NCBI RefSeq assembly: GCF_028750675.1
Contig: NZ_JAQQPZ010000013.1
Span: 62,001 to 126,000 of the forward strand
Reading direction: 5' to 3'
From: Shewanella metallivivens
GTDB taxonomy: Bacteria > Pseudomonadota > Gammaproteobacteria > Enterobacterales > Shewanellaceae
DNA length: 64,000 bases
Position 1 is the stretch's first letter, and every line of letters begins with the position of its first letter. Position numbers and translations under genes: made by a program. A model generated the notes under the pieces. It saw only the letters and a list, made by a program, of their open reading frames with translations. It was not told the DNA's origin and did no database searches. Positions 38,041 through 46,855 of the stretch are shown here, one piece after another.

Positions 38041-39000
38041 ATGAAGCACTTAATCAGTTCAGCATTACTCGGTAGTTTTATCCTTATTAGTGGTTGCACG
38101 CCCAGCTCCCCAGACCAAGCGTTGGGCACCTTAGAGCGAGACCGAGTTTTATTACGCTCAACTGCGGCCGAGATCATTACTGCGCAGCCCATAAAAAAAG
38201 GGATGCAAGTGAATGCGGGTGATTTGCTTGTGCAATTTGACACACATAAACAAGCCGCACGTCTTGCAGTAATGCAAGCTGAAGTCGTTAAAGCCGAAGC
38301 TTACCTGCTTAAGCTCACCAATGGTGAACGTCCCGAAGATATTGCCAGTGCCAACTCTGCACTAAAAAGTGCTAACGCAGCCAAAATTGAAGCGCAAAAG
38401 TCGTATCAACGCAGTGCCAGTTTACTGACAAAACGTTTAGTCAGTGAGGCAGAGTTAGACCGCGCGCTAGCACTTCGCGACCAAGCCAATGCCGAATACG
38501 ATGCAGCCAATGATTTACTTACAAAAATGGTTAAAGGGGTTCGCCAAGAAGATATTTTTCAAGCTCAAGCTACGCTTGATGCCGCTAATGCCAACTTACG
38601 TTATGAACAACAGGTGTATAGCGACCTTAGTATCCGCGCAACCCGCGCAGGTAAGCTAGATAACTTGCCTTATAACGTTGGAGAGCGAGTGCCACTGGGC
38701 GCTGTTGTTGCGGTAATTCAAGCTGATGAGACGCCCTATGCTAGGGTATATATACCCGAACCTTATGCCGCCAAACTGCAAATAGGCCAAACCTTGAAGG
38801 TGAGTGTTGATGGTATCGATACTCATTTTAATGGCACATTACGCTGGTTTAGCAGTGAGCCCGCTTTTACGCCCTACTATGCCCTTAATCAAGGAGACCG
38901 ATCAAGACTGGCTTTTTTAGCCGAATTCACATTAGACAGTTCGGCCAATACCTTACCCACAGGCATACCTGCCCAAGTGATATTGCCGGAGCAACAATGA
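38041..39000 (+). CDS. HlyD-family periplasmic adaptor lipoprotein of an ABC exporter
   Basis: About 319 residues. The N-terminus MKHLISSALLGSFILISGC ends in a lipobox, so the protein is probably lipid-anchored. A biotinyl-lipoyl-like segment (GMQVNAGDLLVQFDTHK near residue 50), a long coiled-coil hairpin with repeated ERPEDI/VRQEDI motifs and a beta-barrel part follow, as in YbhG-type adaptors. ATG 38041 is chosen over an upstream TTG-like start because GAGG precedes it. It overlaps the ATPase gene by four bases. No outer-membrane partner is encoded here, so it presumably uses a TolC-like protein. Confidence 0.85.
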   Translation: MKHLISSALLGSFILISGCTPSSPDQALGTLERDRVLLRSTAAEIITAQPIKKGMQVNAGDLLVQFDTHKQAARLAVMQAEVVKAEAYLLKLTNGERPEDIASANSALKSANAAKIEAQKSYQRSASLLTKRLVSEAELDRALALRDQANAEYDAANDLLTKMVKGVRQEDIFQAQATLDAANANLRYEQQVYSDLSIRATRAGKLDNLPYNVGERVPLGAVVAVIQADETPYARVYIPEPYAAKLQIGQTLKVSVDGIDTHFNGTLRWFSSEPAFTPYYALNQGDRSRLAFLAEFTLDSSANTLPTGIPAQVILPEQQ

Positions 39001-39971
39001 GCGCGTTAAATGACCCACAATGGGTTATTCAAGCACAAGGGATCAGCAAACAATTTGGCGATTTTACCGCGGTAAACCAGCTGGATCTGAATATCCCTAA
39101 AGGCCATATTTATGGCTTTTTAGGCCCAAATGGTTGTGGCAAATCCACCACCATAAGAATGTTAACTGGGTTGCTTACCCCAACAACCGGAGACATTAAT
39201 GTGCTGGGCTTCACCATCCCTAAGCAAGCAGAAGCATTGCGCCAACACATTGGTTATATGACCCAAAAGTTTTCGCTGTATGACGACCTCACCGTCAAAG
39301 AAAACCTGCAATTTATTGCGCGCATTTACGGCATGAAACGCGAGTTATCCCGAGTCCGCATAGATCAACTGCAAAGCACCTATAAACTCAGGCAGTATCA
39401 ACATCAACTCACGGCCACCCTCAGTGGTGGGCAACGTCAACGACTTGCCCTAGCCTGCGCCTGTTTAAACCAGCCAAAATTGTTGTTTTTAGACGAACCG
39501 ACTTCTGCCGTTGACCCACAAAATCGCCGCGACTTTTGGGAACAATTATTTGACTTATCTGAACAAGGCACCAGTATTTTAGTGTCAACCCATTACATGG
39601 ATGAAGCCGAGCGCTGCCATAAAATCGCCATTATGGACAAAGGCACAATCAAGGCAGATGACACACCTAAAGCATTAATGGATAACATCAATGCCCATGT
39701 TATTGAAATTAACGCAACAGATTTAAGGCCACTAAAACAGGCACTAATCACCCAGGCAGAAGTGAGTTCAGCAGCACAATTAGGCCATCGTTTACGGGTG
39801 TTAATTGATAAACAAATTGCCGATCCTATTGCTTGGGTGTTGCAACAGTGTCAGCAATATCAGCGCCAAATTAATCCACAAGAAATTGCAATTGTGAGGG
39901 CCAATCTTGAAGATGTGTTTGTGAGCCATACCGGCCAAATGAACACACCGCCCGCAACGGCTAAGGCGTGA
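38997..39971 (+). CDS. ABC-2 exporter ATPase
   Basis: A 324-residue ATP-binding subunit with Walker A GPNGCGKST near residue 44, signature LSGGQRQRLALA near 143 and Walker B LLFLDEPTSAVDP near 165, plus a C-terminal extension typical of drug/DrrA-type ATPases. One nucleotide-binding domain is present, unlike the fused two-domain YbhF. The ATGA overlap with the adaptor gene and a four-base gap to the permease show one operon. Cargo unknown. Confidence 0.9.
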   Translation: MSALNDPQWVIQAQGISKQFGDFTAVNQLDLNIPKGHIYGFLGPNGCGKSTTIRMLTGLLTPTTGDINVLGFTIPKQAEALRQHIGYMTQKFSLYDDLTVKENLQFIARIYGMKRELSRVRIDQLQSTYKLRQYQHQLTATLSGGQRQRLALACACLNQPKLLFLDEPTSAVDPQNRRDFWEQLFDLSEQGTSILVSTHYMDEAERCHKIAIMDKGTIKADDTPKALMDNINAHVIEINATDLRPLKQALITQAEVSSAAQLGHRLRVLIDKQIADPIAWVLQQCQQYQRQINPQEIAIVRANLEDVFVSHTGQMNTPPATAKA

Positions 39972-39975
39972 TGCT

Positions 39976-41085
39976 ATGATGCACTCAATTAGCAACAGTT
40001 TAATGCGCATATACGCCATCACCAGCAAAGAAATCAAACAACTCAGTCGTGACCGAATAACCTTTGCGATGGTGATAATGATCCCGCTGATCCAGTTACT
40101 GCTATTTGGTTATGCCATTAATACTGATGTACGCCAAATCCCCGTAGCCATTGTGGACCAAAGCGATTCCACCGCAGGCCGCTGGATAGTTGAAGCAGTA
40201 AAAGTCACTCAAGTGGTTGATGTTAAAATGCACTTAACTACAGCCAAACAAGCCCAGGAGGCGATTCGACGAGGTGACATAAAAGCCGCCTTAATTTTAC
40301 CGCCTACATTGACGCAAAAAATTGCCCATAACGAACCGATAGGCCAATGGGTTGTTGATGGTTCGGACACGATGATCGCAGGGGCCATCAAACAACTGCA
40401 AAACCTGTCGCTTAATGATGTACTGCCAGAGCCAACTAGCAGCCAATCATTATTTGAAGTCAGCTTATTTTATAACCCAGAGCAGCGATCTGCGGTGAAC
40501 ATCGTCCCCGGTTTAATTGCGGTCATTCTCACCATGACCATGGTGCTTTTTACCTCCTCGGCTATTGTGCGTGAGCGCGAGCGAGGTAATCTTGAATTAC
40601 TCATTACTACGCCGATTAAATCCCTAGAACTGATGATAGGTAAAATTTTGCCCTATATTGTTATTGGTTTAGTGCAAATGGCCATTATTTTGGGTTTAGG
40701 TCATGTTATTTTTGCCGTGCCCATTGATGGCACCATCAGCCATTTGCTCATAGCAACCTTACTGTTTATTACCGCGAGTCTCACATTAGGTTTAATCATT
40801 TCGACCATTGCCCAAACTCAGCTTCAAGCTATGCAAATGACCATTTTTATCTTACTTCCCACGATATTACTGTCTGGATTTATCACCCCATTAGAAGCCA
40901 TGCCAAACGCAGCACAGTGGATAGCAGAAATATTACCCGGCACCCATTTTATGCGGGTCATCAGAGCCATTGTGTTGAAAGGCGCGACCTTAATGGACCT
41001 TATTGACGATATTATCTGGCTCGTTGGGTTTACCTTGATAGGGCTAGGGGTGGCTGCAAAACGCTTTAATAAACGATTAGATTAA
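39976..41085 (+). CDS. ABC-2 family exporter permease
   Basis: A 369-residue membrane protein of the YbhS/YbhR type. One helix near residue 22-42 is followed by a large periplasmic domain (about 45-170), then five helices to the C-terminus. Pattern FTSSAIVRERERGNLELLITTP near 190-210 is the ABC-2 coupling region. It works with the ATPase and the adaptor just upstream. A single permease implies a homodimer. A long hairpin overlaps its stop codon. Substrates are likely hydrophobic drugs or metabolites, by family only. Confidence 0.9.
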   Translation: MMHSISNSLMRIYAITSKEIKQLSRDRITFAMVIMIPLIQLLLFGYAINTDVRQIPVAIVDQSDSTAGRWIVEAVKVTQVVDVKMHLTTAKQAQEAIRRGDIKAALILPPTLTQKIAHNEPIGQWVVDGSDTMIAGAIKQLQNLSLNDVLPEPTSSQSLFEVSLFYNPEQRSAVNIVPGLIAVILTMTMVLFTSSAIVRERERGNLELLITTPIKSLELMIGKILPYIVIGLVQMAIILGLGHVIFAVPIDGTISHLLIATLLFITASLTLGLIISTIAQTQLQAMQMTIFILLPTILLSGFITPLEAMPNAAQWIAEILPGTHFMRVIRAIVLKGATLMDLIDDIIWLVGFTLIGLGVAAKRFNKRLD

Positions 41086-41115
41086 CCTCCTAATACGCTG
41101 ATGTTTAGGAGGTTA
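41083..41115. terminator. Hairpin at the end of the ABC exporter operon
   Basis: An eleven-base stem TAACCTCCTAA/TTAGGAGGTTA that includes the permease stop codon. No T run follows. Confidence 0.45.
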
Positions 41116-41145
41116 GCAAAGTAAAGCTGATGTTGAGGGGGGTAA

Positions 41146-41544
41146 TTAAAAATCTCTATTAACAGAATAAGCTTCGCCGTTACATTCTATATAAACGTTA
41201 CAAGACAAATCTGCAAGCCGGCCACATTGCTTCACCACAATACCATTACCGCCACGCTGCAAAACCTGTAATTTGAGTGTTTTTTCCATCGATGACAGAC
41301 TGGGTAAATAATCTAACTTAGCCGGATCTAGTGAGTTTTCACAATATGATGTTGTCACATCACCTATAAATTGAGCTCTCAATCTCGACAATTCTTCTAA
41401 AGTATATGTGTCCACTTTACCCACTTTGACACTATCCAATGCAACCTCGCCGGCATTGGTTTTAATAGACAAATTAGCGCAACCAGATACAAGTAAAATC
41501 GCTAACACAGATGTACCCAAGGCGGTAAAAAAAACTTTATTCAT
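41146..41544 (-). CDS. RcsF-like outer-membrane lipoprotein
   Basis: A 132-residue protein with lipobox LLVSGC (Cys22). After it come four cysteines at 68, 107, 115 and 121. Enteric RcsF has four at spacings 35, 9 and 6; here they are 39, 8 and 6, and the local sequence NGIVVKQC...CNVYIEC resembles RcsF's NAVLLHSC region. RcsF senses envelope stress through two non-consecutive disulphides and signals to the Rcs phosphorelay. No Rcs kinase genes are in the window, so signalling is inference. The ATG follows AGGA. Confidence 0.75.
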   Translation of the reverse strand: MNKVFFTALGTSVLAILLVSGCANLSIKTNAGEVALDSVKVGKVDTYTLEELSRLRAQFIGDVTTSYCENSLDPAKLDYLPSLSSMEKTLKLQVLQRGGNGIVVKQCGRLADLSCNVYIECNGEAYSVNRDF

Positions 41545-41673
41545 ATTAAATCCTTTTAAAAAAAAGCATGCTCATCACCATAATGAACATACTTAACATT
41601 GAGTGCTCATCAGGAGCCTGTTACCTCTTTAAGATACATTTCATCGATAAAAGTACAACAGAGCCGCTCCAAA

Positions 41674-43038
41674 TTAGCTTTGCGCTTTTAATGCCCGTTG
41701 TTTAATAAAATATTCACGGGTTAAAGCAAATACCACAGGACTCAGTAATACCAGCGCAATTAAGTTTGGAATCGCCATCATTGCATTCAAGGTATCGGCC
41801 AACAACCAAATAAACTCTAACGAGCTCACCGCGCCAATAGGTACAACTAAGGTAAAAATAAGACGAAATGGTTTAATGGCTTTATCGCCAAATAGATACT
41901 GAATACATTTTTCACTGTAAAAGCTCCAACCTAATATCGTGGTAAACGCAAATACAGCTAAAGCAATAGCAACAATATAGTTACCCATGGGCAGTGCATG
42001 CGAAAAGGCAAACGATGTCAATGCTGCGCCATTTTCACCAGAAGTCCAAGATCCGGTAACCACAATAGCTAAGCCAGTTATAGAACACACAATTAAGGTA
42101 TCAATAAACGTACCCAACATTGCCACTAAGCCCTGTTTAACAGGGTTATTAGTTTGCGCTGCGGCATGCGCAATCGGCGCACTTCCTAAACCCGCTTCAT
42201 TTGAAAACACACCACGTGCCACACCAAAACGGATTGCAGCCCATACCGCTGCACCGGCAAAACCACCTTGAGCGGCAACTGGGTTAAAAGCACTTTCAAC
42301 AATTAACATAAATGCGGCAGGCACATCGGCGGCATATACCACTAATACCGCTAAACCCGCGGTGATATAAAACACCGTCATTAATGGCACCAGCTTACCT
42401 GCAACTTCAGCAATGCGTTTAATCCCTCCCATCAGTACTGCGCCCACAAGCACCATTAACACCACGCCAGTCACCCAGCTCGGTATATCAAAATTGCTGC
42501 TCATTGCATCGGCGACAGAGTTAGCCTGTACTGTATTACCAATACCAAAACCGGCAATAGACCCAAAAATAGCAAAGGCGGTACCTAACCAAGCCCACTT
42601 GCTGCCCAAGCCATTTTTAATGTAATACATAGGGCCGCCAACATGGTTACCATTGGCATCAGTTTCACGAAACTTTACAGCTAACACCGCCTCTGAAAAC
42701 TTGGTTGCCATCCCAACAAGAGCAGTACACCACATCCAAAAGAGTGCACCAGGGCCACCAATAAAAATCGCCGTTGCAACACCTGCAATATTACCCGTAC
42801 CAATGGTAGCTGATAACGATGTCATCAATGCATTGAAGGGGCTCACATCGCCTTTTTCACTGTCGTCGTCAACCTGACGGCCCGACCATAATAATTTAAA
42901 CCCTCTGCCTAATTTTAAAATCGGCATCAATTTAAGGCCAATAGACAGGAATAGCCCTACCCCTAAAATCATCACCAGCATGGGGACACCCCAAACAATG
43001 CTGTTGACCGTACTGATAAAACTTGTGATTGCTTCCAT
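41674..43038 (-). CDS. Alanine/glycine:sodium symporter (AGCS family)
   Basis: A 454-residue integral membrane protein with about eleven helices. Family landmarks are SLSATIGTGNIAGVATA near residue 74 and the conserved segment ARGVFSNEAGLGSAPIAHAAA near 270. It couples inward Na+ movement to uptake of alanine or glycine. ATG 43038 follows GAGG by six bases; an upstream in-frame TTG is ignored. It is transcribed alone. Confidence 0.93.
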   Translation of the reverse strand: MEAITSFISTVNSIVWGVPMLVMILGVGLFLSIGLKLMPILKLGRGFKLLWSGRQVDDDSEKGDVSPFNALMTSLSATIGTGNIAGVATAIFIGGPGALFWMWCTALVGMATKFSEAVLAVKFRETDANGNHVGGPMYYIKNGLGSKWAWLGTAFAIFGSIAGFGIGNTVQANSVADAMSSNFDIPSWVTGVVLMVLVGAVLMGGIKRIAEVAGKLVPLMTVFYITAGLAVLVVYAADVPAAFMLIVESAFNPVAAQGGFAGAAVWAAIRFGVARGVFSNEAGLGSAPIAHAAAQTNNPVKQGLVAMLGTFIDTLIVCSITGLAIVVTGSWTSGENGAALTSFAFSHALPMGNYIVAIALAVFAFTTILGWSFYSEKCIQYLFGDKAIKPFRLIFTLVVPIGAVSSLEFIWLLADTLNAMMAIPNLIALVLLSPVVFALTREYFIKQRALKAQS

Positions 43039-43234
43039 GAAAAACCTCATACAGAGTAATGACTTATGTCGAAATATATTGTTATTAGTATTATTGTTTT
43101 ATTCGCTATTTTTATTATGGTTTCAACGGCCCAACCCCGTCACCATGATGCAATTTTTTAGGTTACCCCGATTACGTTAACCAAGGCAACCCAAGCAAAG
43201 ACGTGATGAATCATCTTCAAGGTAAAAAAGGGGC

Positions 43235-43771
43235 CTATGGTTTTTCGAGTTCCAGTTTCAAGGTGTCTAACCCTTGCTGTAAATCTGCTCCTATCATGGC
43301 TTCAAAATCGACAAATAAAAACATGAGGTTCATTGGATAATTTAAATGACCAGTAAACCCCCAATCAACCTTTGTTTGGTGAGTGTTTACGGCCTCAGTT
43401 GTCATAAATGCCGGCTCTGTCGCTTCAAATGGCGACATAAAACGTAATTCGAAGTCAATACGTTTACCTTCGTCAATAGCAATGATCTCCTGCTCGCCAA
43501 CCCCAACGTCAGGGTTTTCACTAGCCCAAGCAGACACAAAACCGACTGTGGCATCAGTGCCACGATAGGTTTTAACCATTTCGGGGTCAATTTGCGCCCA
43601 TTTACTGAAATTATCCTGGTTTTTAAGGTGCTTAACATAATCAAACACCTCAGAGACAGGTTTGTTGATGGTAACAGAGCGGGTGACAGAATAATCGGAT
43701 TGAATAAATAGTGCGGCAACAAATGGGATTGCGATAATGACAACAAGCCCTAGGAGAATTTTTTTTAACAT
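43235..43771 (-). CDS. SRPBCC-superfamily protein
   Basis: A 178-residue protein with one N-terminal membrane helix (residues 2-22) followed by a START/polyketide-cyclase-like domain that begins YSVTRSVTINKPVSEVFDYV and ends in a long helix (MIGADLQQGLDTLKLELE). Such folds bind hydrophobic ligands. The helix would tether it to the inner membrane. ATG 43771 follows AGGA. Ligand is unknown. Confidence 0.82.
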   Translation of the reverse strand: MLKKILLGLVVIIAIPFVAALFIQSDYSVTRSVTINKPVSEVFDYVKHLKNQDNFSKWAQIDPEMVKTYRGTDATVGFVSAWASENPDVGVGEQEIIAIDEGKRIDFELRFMSPFEATEPAFMTTEAVNTHQTKVDWGFTGHLNYPMNLMFLFVDFEAMIGADLQQGLDTLKLELEKP

Positions 43772-43879
43772 TATTATTATCCTCAAAATATTGAGGTTTT
43801 AGTATACCTACCAAGCGGTTGTAAACAACAAATAATTAACAATTGAAATGACTATTGCGGGTAATGATAAAAGAGCGGC

Positions 43880-44131
43880 TCAAGGAGTGTAAAATTGTAC
43901 GGCACAAGGCTCAAGTGCCGTATTCTGCGCAATTTGGCTTAAGCAAGAAACACAGACACATTGATCTGAACGTATAGTATTATCAGGATATGTCGTGACG
44001 TATTGCTTAATCAACTCTACTGCATTGTAAGAAGAATCGGCACACCAACAACGCCCAATGTCTTGCCCAAGTGCCATTGCACAGGCATTTTGTTGATGGC
44101 AGATAGGGCATAATCTCGCTAACTCTGACAT
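43880..44131 (-). CDS. Cysteine-rich CWC family protein
   Basis: An 83-residue protein. CPICHQQNACAM at residues 8-19, GRCWC near 27-31 and CVCVSCLSQIA near 58-68 form the CWC pattern, a small metal-binding fold of unknown function. Eight or nine cysteines in so short a protein suggest zinc. It stands alone between the SRPBCC gene and metF. Confidence 0.75.
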   Translation of the reverse strand: MSELARLCPICHQQNACAMALGQDIGRCWCADSSYNAVELIKQYVTTYPDNTIRSDQCVCVSCLSQIAQNTALEPCAVQFYTP

Positions 44132-44238
44132 ACGACGTCCTCAGTAAAAACAATCAACTTATCATGTTAACGCATTGGACGGGACTTAATAAACAACAAT
44201 GAAAATACAGCAAAACTGAAAAAGCCTGCCACATTGCC

Positions 44239-45150
<912 letters not shown>

Positions 45151-45201
45151 TTAGGAGTCTATACCAAGCGGTTTGGGTCACTCGATTAACCCTACCCATT
45201 T

Positions 45202-45233
45202 AGCCGTTTGGACGTCTATATGTCCATATACTA
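45202..45233 (-). promoter_or_regulatory. MetJ operator upstream of metF (about four met boxes)
   Basis: Four consecutive octamers AGCCGTTT GGACGTCT ATATGTCC ATATACTA match the AGACGTCT met-box consensus to varying degrees, the second at 7/8. The first two share 15 of 16 bases with the pair at 50614-50629 in the metB-metJ gap. Confidence 0.85.
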
Positions 45234-45383
45234 GTTTAACTGCAGTTTAAGTCAAGCTAAAAAAACATCAATAAATCAATTTAACGTAGCGCATAACGTT
45301 ACAGACTTAAAAAATAGATCAAAATGGTGCCAATGTTTACTCAAAACGGGTTATCAACCGCCCACAGAATTTTGCAACACAAA

Positions 45384-45410
45384 TAAAAAAAGCGACCCTA
45401 GGGTCGCTTA
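45384..45410 (-). terminator. Terminator after the VOC gene
   Basis: The perfect 20-base palindrome AAGCGACCCTAGGGTCGCTT is followed by a T run on the minus strand, 26 bases past the VOC stop. Confidence 0.8.
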
Positions 45411-45435
45411 TAAACGATGCAAATGGATGTTGCTA

Positions 45436-45921
45436 TTACTCGTAATCTGAAGCGTAAGTTTCTTCATAAGTATGCGAGTAAAACTCAAACAAGTTTCCAA
45501 ATGGATCTTCTAGGTACACCATTTTTGCAGGTTTGCTATCGTCTTCTGGATGGTAGCGCATAATGTCCATACGTACCTTGCCGCCATATTGTTCGGTGCG
45601 TGCAATGGCCCCTTCAAAGTCATCTGTTTGCAAACAAAAGTGGAAAATACCAAGACGAGTAAAATCAACCACATGACGATCTTGACGATCAACCATCTCA
45701 AACAACTCAACACCAATACCATCAGTGGTGACTAAGTGCGCAATATTAAAGCCTTTAAAGCCTTCACCAAACACGGCAATACACATTTTACCAATGGCTG
45801 TTTTACGCTCTTCCTGGACTTTTGTGTTACCCATTACCACTCGTAAACCTAGCGCTTTGGTATAAAACTCAACGGCTTTATCCATATCGCCAACCATTAA
45901 ACCTACGTGATTCATTTTCAT
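45436..45921 (-). CDS. VOC-superfamily (glyoxalase/dioxygenase fold) protein
   Basis: A 161-residue protein built of two beta-alpha-beta-beta-beta modules. The first starts MNHVGLMVGDMDKAVEFYTKA; the second has FHFCLQTDD and ends with YLEDPFGNLFEFYSH. Histidine near the start, His in IFHFCLQ and Glu in LFEFY are the expected metal ligands. It could be a lyase, epimerase or dioxygenase; nothing near it discriminates. The ATG follows GGAG. Confidence 0.8.
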   Translation of the reverse strand: MKMNHVGLMVGDMDKAVEFYTKALGLRVVMGNTKVQEERKTAIGKMCIAVFGEGFKGFNIAHLVTTDGIGVELFEMVDRQDRHVVDFTRLGIFHFCLQTDDFEGAIARTEQYGGKVRMDIMRYHPEDDSKPAKMVYLEDPFGNLFEFYSHTYEETYASDYE

Positions 45922-46127
45922 AACTGACTCCTAAAACGCTGTTGATTAATTCATCATTTGTTTCGATGGAGACATGTTACGGCGAATAGGTTATCAATAA
46001 AAATTATCATTTTTTATTATATTGATAACCTAAGTTTATTAATGTTGAGCGTTATTCTGTCGTTTACCTGAGCATGTAAAGATAAAAAAGTGAATACCAG
46101 TTATTAAGTGGTGAAAAAGCCATCTCG

Positions 46128-46190
46128 CTTAGTCTTGACTTAGTCTTGACTTAGTCTTGACTTAGTCTTGACTTAGTCTTGACTTAGTCT
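46128..46190. repeat. 11-base tandem repeat (five perfect copies plus part)
   Basis: The unit CTTAGTCTTGA is repeated five times without a mismatch (46128-46182) with an eight-base partial sixth copy to 46190. On the minus strand it runs from the last codons of the exonuclease gene through its stop. The unit is not a multiple of three, yet a stop falls in the first full copy, so copy number changes would not alter the protein. Confidence 0.95.
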
Positions 46191-46763
46191 TTGCATTTCA
46201 AGCTCGATTAATAATGCACAATGGGCATCATTTGCTGCATACTTTTTCTGGTGTTCATGTAGAGGGTATATTGACCAATTTGATTGCTGCGCACTTTTAG
46301 ATAAGCGTTGTTTAAATAACATTGCGACCGCAACACGAGCGCCCACAGGTTGCTTAACATGGGAAAATCGCATCACTTTTGAAGAAAGCTCTACGGCATT
46401 AACTAACTTAATACCAAATTTTCTCCAGAGAATTTTTTTGTCTTCTTTCAATCCAAAGCCGACTTTTTTTATTAAAGGGTCCGACAGCACGTCATTAATG
46501 CCAATGAAATGTTCATAAAACTGAGCCGGAAATAAAAACACTTTGAATGGTGTGGCGATTTGAATTAAATGAGGTCCATCACTTACCTCACCTTGTATAA
46601 AACAGGGTTTACTCTCGGTATCGAAGCCTAAACAGGCATGTTTTTTTAACTCCGCTATGGCACTCATTGCATTTGCTTGGGTTGTAATAACGATGACATT
46701 CTCAAGAGCAATACCCTCATAAAGTGGTAATTCTCGAATTTGCGCCTTTGTTGGTCTTTCCAT
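46173..46763 (-). CDS. DEDD-family 3'-5' exonuclease domain protein
   Basis: A 196-residue single-domain nuclease of the RNase D/WRN type. ExoI is FDTES (Asp48, Glu50), ExoII lies in GFGLKEDKKIL near residue 122 and ExoIII is YAANDAH (Tyr-x3-Asp) near 179. It lacks the HRDC domains of true RNase D, so its substrate could be DNA or RNA. Its C-terminus runs into the tandem repeat (last residues LSQD, then TAA). The ATG follows AGGA. Confidence 0.85.
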   Translation of the reverse strand: MERPTKAQIRELPLYEGIALENVIVITTQANAMSAIAELKKHACLGFDTESKPCFIQGEVSDGPHLIQIATPFKVFLFPAQFYEHFIGINDVLSDPLIKKVGFGLKEDKKILWRKFGIKLVNAVELSSKVMRFSHVKQPVGARVAVAMLFKQRLSKSAQQSNWSIYPLHEHQKKYAANDAHCALLIELEMQRLSQD

Positions 46764-46818
46764 TCAATATCCTGTTAACAAAAGCTGCACTATTAATAGA
46801 TAACAAATAATTGATAAC

Positions 46819-46846
46819 AAAAAAAAAGACCATTTTCATGGTCTTT
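46819..46846 (-). terminator. Terminator after metL
   Basis: Stem AAAAGACCAT/ATGGTCTTTT with a TTTC loop, then nine T on the minus strand, just past the metL stop. Confidence 0.88.
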
Positions 46847-46855
46847 TCAAGCATT

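Noticed and set aside
43066..43161. 31-codon frame on the plus strand with one hydrophobic helix, divergent from the symporter gene
   Set aside because: The ribosome site is weak, and the composition of this AT-rich promoter gap gives hydrophobic residues easily. Not supported enough to list.
41674..43161. Possible riboswitch before the alanine/glycine symporter
   Set aside because: Glycine riboswitches often precede this family, but the gap upstream of the start shows no tandem aptamer cores or long leader.
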